DNA of 64,000 nucleotides from Yamagishiella unicocca (lineage: Eukaryota > Chlorophyta > Chlorophyceae > Chlamydomonadales > Volvocaceae): positions 124,001 to 188,000 of the forward strand of contig BDSL01000033.1 of assembly GCA_003116995.1 (NCBI GenBank), given 5' to 3'. Of this stretch, positions 11,587 to 22,370 are shown piece after piece. Position 1 is the stretch's first letter, and every line of letters starts with the position of its first letter. A program made the position numbers and the translations under genes. The notes beneath the pieces were generated by a model. The model was not told the origin of the DNA. It worked only from the letters and a program-made list of their open reading frames with translations, and did not search any database.

Positions 11587-13989
11587 CTGGGTCCAGGGAG
11601 GGGAGAGGCGGGCGGGCAGGGTGAGGAGGGATCGAGGCGAGGTGGCGCGCAGAATGGGGGAGGAGAAGGCCGCTTGGTCTTCTAGGAGCCCCAGCGGGTT
11701 ACTGCGGCAGTGCTCTGCACTGCACTGCCGTGCACTGCACTGCCCCTTCGGAGCGCAGGGCTCCGCGCGTGGGGGGGGGACTGCTTGCGGCGTCCGGAGC
11801 GGGTCACATCGTGGGTATGATGCCGCAGGGCGGCGCCAAGCATTTTCTTTAAGGTACCCTGCCAGCTACGCATCAGGGGAACCTCGGGCTGGAGCACTCC
11901 GGTGGACCACAGCGACGACTGCGTGCGCTCAACCACTAAGCTTTCATCGGCATCTATTCATCGCTAATAATCCGCTACCGCATGCTAGGGCGAGGGTTGT
12001 ATGAGGCGCAGATGGGTCCGCCCCAACTGACAAGGGCTGGTTGCGACATCATTTTTTGGGAGTTGCTTGCTACCCTACCAATCCTGCTAAAAGCCAAATT
12101 TACGCCAAAGGTTTGCGAATAGTAGGCGGCGTTTGGCCCTATCCTCAGTTCGTGTGGTAATCATAAGTGAAATGTTGCCATAGCCTATGCCCACCTTGAC
12201 GAAGCCAGTATGGCATTATTTGCACGAGACCAACGTCCTCGAGCGATGTGAACCAGTGCAGATGCCAGGCCGCGTCGGCGTGGCGGAGGCAAGGACTGGC
12301 CCGCGTCCTCAGCCTGCGCCCGCCGCACCAGCGTGTCACGGTCATCTACCTCATTGCCTAAGCCGTGTTCACTATCCATTATCATACGGAGGGTTGACTA
12401 AGAAGCGTTGTTGCGAGGAAGAATGGCCATAGCAGCTCTGCCGTTCAGACCTACAGGCTTAGCCTGCGGCTTAGGGGAAATAACAAAGTTATAAAGAATC
12501 TGACATCTCGAGCTAGATGTGGCCCAATGTGAGGGTACAGGAGGGAGGTACCCTCAACATCGAACAGTACGATCAAGCCGACGACAGTCGAGGCGCTTGG
12601 AGTTACTTACAAAGTCTTCCATGTGTATTCAGTCATCGGCACCACTACGAATCCACTATTACCTACGGTACATAGGTTAACAGGATCACTTGTGAACCCA
12701 AAGAGCATTCTTGAAGACCCGCTCGACGCGCACCCTGCCAGTTAAACAGTCCCTCAATTAGCCTAAAAACGAAGTTGTGTTATCTCCTTCCATTTCACTA
12801 TAAATGTCATGACAAAAGGAGCTCATTTACCCTTTTCAGGCGGACCTCTCCTTACCGTCCATGTCGGCGGTAACGTCAAACAAGTACTCAACTCCGACCT
12901 ATGGTCAATACGCTATCCTTGAACCAATAAAGCGTTATTGGATAGATTGTGTCGAAACGGTCTACGGCTCCAATCCGCGTGGATAGAGTCAAGTCGTAAC
13001 GAGACTAGACCAGCTGGTCGAAAATGGCGGGCATTGTCAGCCCGTTACTAGTGCGACGTCTTAAAGACATCATAATTGGCCTAAAGCGCCCTTAAATCCC
13101 AATACCGAACCCTAAGTATCGTACCGGTGTTCGCTCCTTTCGTAATCAACTATGCCCGAAACAGCCGCCAACGGCCGTTGCTTTGCCTTTATCCGCCTCG
13201 CGTATGAGAGCGCCTGAGGAAAAGCATGCTTGCAAACGCATCAACCAGGGTTGCATGGGCTTGAAGCAATTTATCACGTTTGCGACCTTTACGGCAACTG
13301 TTCTGACACACATAGGGCACGTTACGGCCAGGGGATCCGGTTAGGGGTTTTGGCTACGGTACCTTTTCCATCCTCCTTTGCTTTGGCTATGGAATTGGCT
13401 CTCTCGTTGGGTGGCACAACCCACCGCGTCTGCACGTAACCAATGTTCTTACGTACTTTACCCTGGTGCGCAGTATTTTCTTAAAGCCCATGTAAAAGGA
13501 CAATTCGGTAACGTATTAATTGGGACAAAACAAGGCGTTATGATACGGTATTGCAGGATACTGCCACGAGGGAAATTACCTAAAGCAACCTGAACCCTGC
13601 AGCCTCAAATGCACATAAAGCGGTTGCGCTGGGTTCAATCAGGACGCATGTAACTTGCCCGACGGTTGTGGCAACAAAGAAACTGGCCTGCGTTGGCGCG
13701 GACAAGTTTTGGGGGGGCCAACATAACTGATGAGCACCCACGCACAGCGTCAAGCTCTGGGGCGTGTTAATTCATGGATTGGGTACCCTGGGGGGAACTC
13801 TGTTTGCAGGCGAGGGGGTACCACACCATAACAGCAAAGCTTACAAGCACGAGGCATTGTGCTGCCCCTCAATCCTCAACATTCGGGGGAACAAGGCCGC
13901 GTCGCTCGTGGCTGCTGCTTGCGGCCCCGGACATGGTGCGTGGCGCCCTGAGGGGCCCCCGGCTTGCAAAGTTGCAATTGGTTTTTCAA

Positions 13990-14062
13990 GCAGCAGCAAC
14001 AGCAACAGCAACAGTAATAGTAGCAGCAACCAGCAACAGTAATAGCAACAGCAACGTGGCAA
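13990..14062. repeat. CAG/CAA-type microsatellite
   Basis: Interrupted runs of CAGCAACAG with TAATAG interruptions occur here. They sit outside any recognised gene. Confidence 0.8.
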
Positions 14063-14121
14063 CAGCAGCCATGTTCACCTAGCCACTACGAGACACGTCA
14101 TGTCGCATCGTATTATGTCGT

Positions 14122-14155
14122 ACAGGTCAGGTCAGGTCAGGTCAGGTCAGGTCAT
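14122..14155. repeat. (CAGGT)n microsatellite
   Basis: About six consecutive 5-bp units reading GTCAG/CAGGT. No gene is associated with it. Confidence 0.85.
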
Positions 14156-15354
14156 CATCCCACATGCGCGAATGCGCGCACACGCTTGCTGCAGTCCCCC
14201 GCCCGCAGGTGAAGGAGGGCGGTGGAGGAGGGGGAGGGGGCCTCGCGGCTGTGCACCGGTCAAACTAGAGCAGCCTGCCGCGCTGCTATCGGGACACGGC
14301 ATCACACCACACCACACCACACCGCACCGTAGCTAGACCCAGAGCCGCACCGCCTACGCATTAACGAGGTAACGGCGATACTGTACCGGTAGCTCAGCAG
14401 CGTCCATAACGTCATGTCACGACCTCCACCCACCGCCCGCACCCCGCCAGCCAGCCACCAGTAACCCTAAAGCCGCAGACCCACGTTCCAACGTCATACC
14501 GGCTAAATACCCCCTTCACTAACGCCACGGGCAGCATCTGCATGCGTCCATCCGAGCACATACCCCGTGCAATCAAGATGGATGGAACGCAGCTCAACAG
14601 CTGCAGTAGCCAGGTGACACCACCAAATAAAACAGATGACGCGGCCAGCCTCTTGGTGGCGGCCAGCTGCCGCGGCGGCGAACTGGTTATCCCTCCCTCT
14701 TCCTGCCCCCTGCATCCACTCCCCACACCTCCCTCCGTACATCCGTACATCGCCATCACGGCGATATTTGTGGCTGCGCGCGTCCGTGTCCCCCTGCCTG
14801 CCTCGCGCCACTGAGGGCGCCACTGATGGGGCGGGGGTCGGACATCAGGTAGGGCAACGTGTGAAACGTCTAAGCAGGGAGCTGGTAGGGAGGGTTGGGG
14901 GTTCCACGGGCGGCTCCACGCTCCGACTGAAAAACCGCGTGCCTCCCATCGTGAGCCGCATACGGTCACGCAGTCAGGGAAGTGGGTGCACCCTGCACAA
15001 CAGGTGTTCAAGGACCAACGAAACACCTGCTGGTGGCTCCGAAGCGAGTGCGTCACGTGCATCCAGGCTCCTGCGACCACACCGCCCCACCAGGTGGGCA
15101 CAACCGCTACTTGAGCGCACTTTATTTGTCAGCTGGCATCATCCTACGGGCAATCTTCCTTCGGCATAAACACACGCGTAGCATGGCACGCGAGTGCAGT
15201 CATGTCATGTCGTGTCCGGCCTCCGCCGTCACACGTGGCGACGCCGCGGCCGCACCGACGATCAGCTCCCGGCACAACTCCCAACCCACGAAAAATAGAT
15301 AATAAGCTTAGGAATCAAGCCCCGAGACCGCAGTTCAGAGCGAATAGAAGTGCG

Positions 15355-15435
15355 GAAGGAAGGGAGAACGAAGAAAGGAAGGAACGAAGAAAGGAAGGAA
15401 CGCAGAAAGGAAGAAACGAAGAAAGGAAGGAACGA
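15355..15435. repeat. Purine-rich GGAAGGAACGAAGAAA repeat
   Basis: Imperfect tandem units mix GAAGGAAG, GAACGAAG and AAAGGAAG on the plus strand. This is a simple polypurine tract with no coding evidence. Confidence 0.8.
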
Positions 15436-15724
15436 AGCCGATGTGCGGTGTGGTTCCTCTCTCCAGGCGGCACGCCGCCGCTCCCTGCCCTAGGTCTCTC
15501 CAGCAGCAGGCATATTTCAGCTAGTGAGCTGGGCGAGTAAGGGTAGGCAGGTAGAGATAGGTCAGCTCACGGACCAGCTGCTCGACGCAGCGCGGCTTGA
15601 GTCGATTGTCGTCTGGACGGTTTCTATGTTTATCTTTGTATCAAGCCAGCAAGCTGAACGAGTTGCGTTCGGTCGCAGCAGGCCGAGTCAGCTCAACGAT
15701 CTGCCGAGTCGTGGCCGGCAGCGC

Positions 15725-18700
15725 TCAGCTCCAGCACAGACACCAGCCCATGGCGGAGCAGGGGGTGCTTCGCAGCGAGCCGTTGTAGTAGCGCAAGGTG
15801 GTGGAGGTGCAGGTGGGTGGGCCGGACGAGGACGCGGGCGGCTTGCGGCCCACGAAGTTGGTGGCAGCGGGGCCGACCCAGGCGCCCACAACGTTGCCGG
15901 TCTCGAGGGCGTTGGCTGCCGGGGGCACCTGCAGGTCGGGATGAGCGACGGCGGCGGAGCGGCGGCGGCCAGCGCGAGCAGCGGTGTCAGTCGCAGGACG
16001 CCCCTGCCTCGGTGTGACGGGGCACCACGTGCACAAGCGGCCAACATGCCCGAAGGAACACGAACACGATGCGCTGCCCGCAGCCTGCTCCTCCGGAAGG
16101 GCTGCCGCGGCCCAATCCTCCCCGACCCAGCCACGACAACAACCCTCCCCACCAGCCTGATCCCGCCCCACCAGCCTGATCCCTCGCCGGCGGCCCTCCC
16201 CGCCCTCGCCCCCCTCCTCGCTGCCTGCCTGCACGACCCACCTGCTGCAGCACCATGCCCCAGGCCGCCTCGTAGTTCTCTTCCGTCATCGGGTAGCCGC
16301 TCGAGTTGCTGGCGCCCAGCTGCAGCCCCACGCGGGAGCAGGCGGCGGCGCACGCGGACTCCACACCGGCACGATGAAGCAGCAGCAGGCGCCGGCGGCT
16401 GGAGCCCAGTCGCACCGCCACAGCGTTACCCAGAATGGTGGCGCCACCGGGTGGCGACGGCGGCGGTGTCGGCGACGGCGGCGGTGAGGAGACATCCTCC
16501 GCCGGCGGCGGCTCGTAGTCGGGCGGGGGCATGCCGTCAGTATGCGACACCAGGTGCCGGCGCGCGTGGGCGGCGGCCTGGCGCTCCTGCGCCTCCCCCT
16601 CCGGTAGGGTGCGTAGGGCCCTTTGGGAGGTGGCCGCCAGCCCCTGGCGCACCTCCGCGGCCTCAGCCAGCAGTCGACGGCCCGTGCTGGAGGTGCTCTG
16701 GGCCCTGCTGACCAGCGTCGCCATGAAGGTGTCCAGACCTTTGATGCCGGGCGGCGCGGCTGCGGCCGTGAAGCACACGCCCATCTTGATGAGCCCGGTC
16801 CTCAGGTCGTCCGGCGGCAGCAGCACCCCCGCCTGAGCGAGCGTCCACTGGTAGGGCTGGGGGGCACCCAGAGGCCAGGGCCCCGGACCAAAGGGGGCGG
16901 CGTCGTGGCCATCCGACGGCATGGGTGACTGTACGACATCACTGGGACCAGGCACCAGCTTCACCTGCGTGCATAGCAAGATGCGGCCGTTGGGAGTTGG
17001 TAGTTGGTGCGACGCAAAGTGAGGGTAAGGCCGCGGTGTTGCAGCCACCCCCGGTCGAGCTCCCGCCTGACCGCCTGACCGCTTGGCTGCCCCCTCCCCG
17101 CCCCTTTCCCGCCCGGCTCCCTACCCTGTAGGTGGCGACTTGTATGTTTTGGTCCTCGTCCACGAAGCCCACGATGCCGGGCGATAAGCCGCCGGCCGCG
17201 CTTGCGAAGAAGTTGAGCGACAGGAGCTCTGCGACGATTACCGCCCCGGGCAGCGAGGGGGGGTTCACGTGAACCGGTGATGGCGGGTGCGGTGCGGGCT
17301 TGTCTGGCAGCTACATTTTGACTGCTCGTCATGGGTAGGCATCCCCTCGGGGATCCTCAACCGCTGCAGGACCACATCGACGCCACCGCCACCCGTCTGT
17401 ATCCGCCACTCGGCGCGCTGGCAACGCAGCACGCCCGCTGTCGCCCCGCCCCACCCGCTCACACACCACACCACACATCCGACCCACCCGCGCTGGGTGC
17501 CTCGATGAGCATGTGGACCGTGCCCTTGACAGCGGGGTTGCCGGGGGTGTACGTCTTGGCGCAGACGCTGGTCGCGGGTGGGGCTGTGGCTGCGGCGGGC
17601 AGCCCCGCCCCGCCTCCCGACGAGATGATGGCAGCAGGCGTCCAGTGCAGCCGCATGCCCTCACCCAGGTCGAGCGAGCAGGAGTAGCCCTGGCTGGAGG
17701 GCGCACAGCCGCTGCTGGATGGAGGCGGCTGGGGGAAAGGTGGCCGCGGAGGCCGCGGCAGCGGCCGCGGCGGCGGCGCTGGAGGGCTCAGGCGGCGCGG
17801 CGGCGGCGGCGGCGAGCGTCTATGCTTTGGAGGACGTGGATAGGGCGGAGGGCAATGGGGCATGCCCGGCTGCGGGGGCCAAGGGAGGGGACAAAGGCCC
17901 ACGGATTAGGCATTTTTGGGTAGGGTCCAGCAAGGGCGTCTGCCACCCATGGGCGATGATTGGTGGCGGATGCCCAGGTAGTGAGCGGGTCAAAGGCGCG
18001 GCGCAGGATAGGCGGTGGATCTCCCCGGGCAGTAGCACTTGCGAGCACCACCTAGCTGGGCGCGTGCTGGGGGTGATGGTCACTACGACGTGCTTGCTCT
18101 GCGTAAGGCAACGCCGAACTTCAATAGGCCGACCGATGCAAAAACACCGAGTCCAAGGAATGAACCCACTGCGTTAAGTGCCGCACCTCAGTTGGTGGCG
18201 GCAGCGGCGGCTGCTTCGTTGGCGGCCGCATTGTACCCGGAATAACTGGCTGTGTCGTATACGGCGGTCTGGGAGACGGTGGTTTGGGAGAAGGTGGTTT
18301 GGGAGACGGCGGTTTGGGAGACGGTGGTTTGGGAGACGGTGGTTTTGGTGATGGCGGCTTGGGAGACGGTGGTTGAGGTGATGGTGGTTGGGGTGATGGT
18401 GGTTGGGGTGACGGTGGTTTGGGTGACGGGGACCTGGGAGGCTTGGGTAGCGGCGGGCGGGGTGAGGGCGGCGGCGATTTCGCAGGCGAATTGGGTGGCG
18501 GGGACTTCGGCGGCCTCTGAGGCGACGGCCGCGGGGTGCGCGGCGGCGGCGGTGATGGCGGCTCCGCCGGCACTTTGCCGTCCAGCTGCACGCACAGGAA
18601 CATGAGGACCTGTTGGCAGTTGGCGGTCAGCGACGTCTGCGTCACCACGATGGCCAGGGGGTCGATTCGCACGGACCCGCAGCCGCCCAGACCAGGGCCT

Positions 18701-20405
18701 GGTCCGCCCGCGGCCCATGCGTTCCAGGGGCGCCCCACGTAGTCCCCGAAGTAAAACATGGCCGACGACATGGCGTTGAACATCTTCATGACCTCCCCAG
18801 CCTTGAGGGCCGCCGACATGTCGTCCCACTCCGCCAGCGCCGCCGTGTGGGCGCCGCCTCCCAGCGACCTGCACTTGTCGTCCGCGTCGCGCAGCGACAC
18901 CCGGTAGCTGAAGAAGGTCCACACGCGGTCGTCCCACACCACCCGGGTGCCTGCGGGGGTTGGGGCCGGGAGGAGGAGAGGGAAGGAGGAGGGGGAGGGA
19001 GGAGAGGGAGGGAGGAGGGCGTGAGGCTGCGGGCAGCAGCAAGGCAACGGCACCAATGCAGCAGCAGATTGACGACCAACCGCGGCGTCACAAGTGGGGG
19101 ACAGCGCACCAGGGTTCGGCATCATCGGCGGCCTCGGCGGCGGCGGCGGAGGCCGGGGAGGTGGCGGCGGCGGCGGGTTGAGGTTGAAGTAGCCTCCAAG
19201 GCACATGTAGAACAGCGTCTGGTTGCAGTCGGTAGACACCGTCGACTTGACGATCACCACGTACTGCGAGTCCAGCTCCAGTGCGCCGCACTTGTTGCCG
19301 CCGCTGTTGACCCAGGCGTGCCAGGGCCGGCCGCCGTTCTCCCCGAAGTCGAACAGCGCCACCAGCACCGCCACCAGCAGCGAGCCCAGGGTGCCGCTGC
19401 GCATGTCGTCCAGCGCCTTGCTCCACTCCGCCAGGGTGACCAGCGAGGAGTCGAAGTGCGCGCAGTTGGCTGCAGCCTCAGCGTACGTGGTGCGGCCGGG
19501 GAAGAAAGCCAGCTGCTGGCCGCCCCACCAGTCCTCAACGGTGGCTGCGAGGGAGCGAGTGGTGGGTGCGTGAGCGCGGAGGGTGTTAGGCGGGAAGAGG
19601 TGGGCGCAGAGAGTGTGATGTGCGTATGTGTGATGTGTGTGATGTGCGCGTGTGTGACGACATGTCCCTCCCATGTCCTCCGGTCCCTCCCATGGCCTGC
19701 CGCCCCTCTCGCCCCCCACAGCGGCCGATCCCCTTCCTTGCTCTCCCTACCCGGGACCCGCCTCCGCATTCCAACCTAACCGCCTCGCAATGCCCATGCC
19801 TCGACCCTGACCTCCTCCCCCCTTCAATCCGAGCGGGTCCCGTTTTCCCGACCGACCGGACCCCACCCCCGCACTCACCCAAGGGGCCTGGGTCCTCCCC
19901 GAGCAGCAGGGTGGCGTCCTCCGCGCCCCTGACCACCGTGCACGTGGCCGCCGTACACGAGGCGTCCAGCGTCATGGTCATGACGGTGCCCAGCAGCGCG
20001 GAGGGCGACGCGAGGTCGGCGCTGGTCAGGCGGAACAGGACGAGTGGGGCTGCAGGGCGGCGGGCGGCCGGGGGGTTTAAGGAGAATCCGCGAATCCACG
20101 GCGGGGGGGAGGGGACGAGGGGGCCGGGAGGAGGGCGGAAGGGGCTGGGTACTGTGTGGATGGAGTGTCAGCGCTCACCCGTGGCGCCGTGAAGGGTTCG
20201 CCGTGGATCGTTCATCCCCCCCGTGACGAAACCCGCGGGTGTGGTTCAATGGCGGCCCCTCCCCCCTCCCCCCTCCCCCGCCCCGCCGCCCCCCGCCCCC
20301 CGCTGCTCACCCTGGGAGGCACAAGGTGCGGTGTACTGCACGGTGAAGCTGGAGGGCAGCTGCTTGTCCGCTGTGGACGCGTTGCCGTACACGTAACGGT
20401 TGGGG
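15725..20405 (-). CDS. Secreted ECM/cell-wall protein: two C-type-lectin-like domains, proline-rich spacer, novel C-terminal region (5' end unresolved)
   Basis: Nine phase-consistent exons were found on the minus strand: 20405-20311, 20049-19879, 19544-19110, 18950-18187, 17869-17488, 17437-17393, 17303-17125, 16964-16242 and 15928-15725. They encode about 1000 aa. The first exon and signal peptide were not found. Two C-type-lectin-like domains are visible. The first has a YAEAAANC block and ends CNQTLFYMC; the second has DADDKC and ends [15 protein letters not shown] linker joins them. A long PPSPKPPSP tract typical of hydroxyproline-rich algal wall proteins follows, then a second Pro-rich stretch. 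After that comes a cysteine-containing region ([10 protein letters not shown] to the C terminus) that I do not recognise; the GRRLLA tract in it resembles processing sites of algal secreted proteins. The role in the extracellular matrix is inferred. The 45-nt exon and its two flanking introns are the least certain part of the model. Confidence 0.75.
18252..18445 (-). repeat. Coding 15-bp minisatellite encoding PPSP(K/Q)
   Basis: Units such as GGAGACGGTGGTTTG repeat on the plus strand. On the minus strand they encode the [10 protein letters not shown] array of the lectin-domain ECM protein. The period is a multiple of three and is kept in frame. Confidence 0.9.
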
Positions 20406-21925
20406 CTGCGGCGGGGGGCACGACCATCCTACCTGTCAGTGTTTTCGGTCGCTATGTGGCTGGCAGCGGTGGCGGCGCAAACACGGGCCGATGTAAACAC
20501 GGGCGGTGTGTGGGTGAGTGTGGAGGCACCCAATACCGGGAGAGATAGGTGAGCATCACACAGCCTCCACTGAACAAGCTACAGCCGGGGAGTCAAGGAC
20601 GCATCCGCCGCCACCACCATCGCATCCACGCCGCCGCCGCCGCCGCTGCATCACGACAAGATACTCCGCGCACGGCGTGGCATACGGCATCGCACCCGAA
20701 ATTCAGCCGCTGTCCACGTCAAGCGACATTTGCGCACTGCCGCAGCCCCACACGCACCCACTGCCCCCGCGCTAGCTAACGCTTCCAATTCCGCGGTTGA
20801 AGCGCATTACGCTCAGATAATATCGGTATTGAGCTGGCATGGCGCCCTTCACTGCCGTGAGGTGTGCACTCGGCACTGCGAGCCCGCGTCGCCGCACGCA
20901 TAAAGCATCACATGGCATGTTACCTCGCAGCTCGGGCAGCGATCCGGCTATCAGAAATGGATTAAAGGGTTAAAATTGCAAGTTTTGCAAATTAAGCCTC
21001 CGACGCGTATGGGGTTGGGTTGGCAGGTTCCTAGCCCAGCTACTCCAGGCTTTGCTAACTTCCCTGTCGTCACACCAACCCACCAGTTTGCAGCAGCGCC
21101 GCTGAACTTCCCTTGGTTCGCTGTGAGGAGGGCCAGTCGGGGCGCCGGAAAGGACACCTGCAGTGCACACCCATCGGCACGGGGTCTTCGGGAACGATGT
21201 GCAAAGCCTCGGCGGCAGCTGCATGGAAAAGTACGGTGTGAATGCGGCGTGCTGCAGCCGTTTCTCCGACTGTTCCTGACGCTGTTGCCGGATCTGTTCC
21301 TGTCTCCACTGCGGTGTCTGCTGCTGGCCCCTGATGGGGCTCTCCTCCGCTGGCCGCCAGTGGCACTGGAGGGCTGGGGATGTGGCCGTGGCCGGAGCTC
21401 TGCCTCCCGCCGACCCTATCCTTTCCTTACGGTTTAGACACTCCAATAACATGGCCCGCTGCGGACTCCCTAGGTGCTTTCAAGTATCTAGTGTATCTAG
21501 TAACAGAAAAGCAAGCATCTAGTAACACAGCGGCACCGGGACTGTAAGGATAGGGAGGGGCAGCCCCCGCCCGCAGCCTGCACCGGGATGACACTGGATA
21601 TGGAGTCATGGCGGGCTGCCGGTACGTGTAGGAAAACCAAGAACTCTAGCATGGCCGGATGTGGTACACTTGGAGGGGTGACATAGCTACCATAGCTACC
21701 ATACCCGAAAGCCGACGCTCAAGTACCCGCTCACCAAAACACTCGCGATACCCACCAAAAATGTAAAGTTTGAGGGCTCTGTGTAATCCTTGATATTTTT
21801 AGCCGCGCCACACCCGGAAACACGTCATGACCCATAGGCCGGCATCGTGCCGCGCGAACCTCACACTCGTCGCTCATCGTAACAATAATTGGATGAAAAA
21901 TTTAATTTACCTTTATTGTGTATAC
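20406..21925. other. Gene-poor spacer; probable 5' region of the lectin ECM gene
   Basis: The missing first exon(s) and promoter of the ECM protein should lie here, but no signal-peptide exon with matching phase was found. Two long overlapping frames at about 20970-21450 on opposite strands look random in composition. No other feature can be supported. Confidence 0.4.
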
Positions 21926-22370
21926 CTGGCCCCGGCAAAGGGCTCCAACCGGGCTTTTGCTGTCGGCGCCAGCTAGGACAGCAAACGTGGCCGCCCTGTG
22001 GAAATGAGGCAACATAACGATACATTGAAAGCTCCAGAACCAGAAACCATTGCAGGCAATTGATACGCTGCCTGGCGCCTGCCCGGTGGGACATGCGTCG
22101 CTTTCCCCAGGGAGTGATTGACGACTGCTTTTGCGATGTTCCCTACCTGTCAGTAGTCACTTCGGCGTGTACAAGACCACCACTGCTGCTGTAGGAAGGA
22201 CCCGTAGGATGCTCGTCGCATGCCGCCGAGTACTCTTCATAGCTGGGATATGCCGATACCCGGACAAGATGAGCAATTATTGCTAAGGCTATTATGACCC
22301 AGGTACGCTTTCTTCGCCCTGACAGCGCTGTATGCGCCTCAAGCGCACACATACTGCCATACTGTCGCAT
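21926..22370 (-). pseudogene. Orphan 5' fragment of a secreted Reeler-like protein
   Basis: Two exon-like segments fit together in phase on the minus strand. Segment 22370-22147 encodes a start Met, a basic stretch (GRRKR), a hydrophobic signal-like core (VIIALAIIAHLV) and then AYPSYEEYSAACDEHP. Segment 21995-21926 encodes AATFAVLAGADS to CRGQ. Both donors (GTAGGG, GTATAC) and the CACAG acceptor are good. The order 'signal peptide, YPSYE...C..HP, then a short beta-like block' recalls Reeler-domain secreted proteins of volvocine algae; this is from memory. No continuation such as the expected YTL block was found downstream. It is therefore either a truncated gene or a gene with long undetected introns. 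Confidence 0.4.

Larger units (their letters stand above)
11587..15724. other. Gene-poor spacer with simple repeats
   Basis: No convincing gene was found. The first part (about 11.6-12.0 kb) probably contains the missing first exon(s) of the large minus-strand gene; the minus-strand open stretch 11936-11682 is the best candidate but its donor phase does not fit. About 12440-13760 is comparatively AT-rich and unique-looking. Simple repeats occur at 13990-14060, 14120-14155, about 14300-14330 and 15355-15435. Confidence 0.5.

Noticed and set aside
12440..13760. AT-richer block considered as a transferred segment or organelle insert
   Set aside because: No gene, no terminal repeats and no recognisable organelle sequence were seen, so composition alone is not enough.
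20970..21452. Overlapping 150-160 codon frames on both strands
   Set aside because: Neither has recognisable composition or homology; both look like chance in GC-rich DNA.
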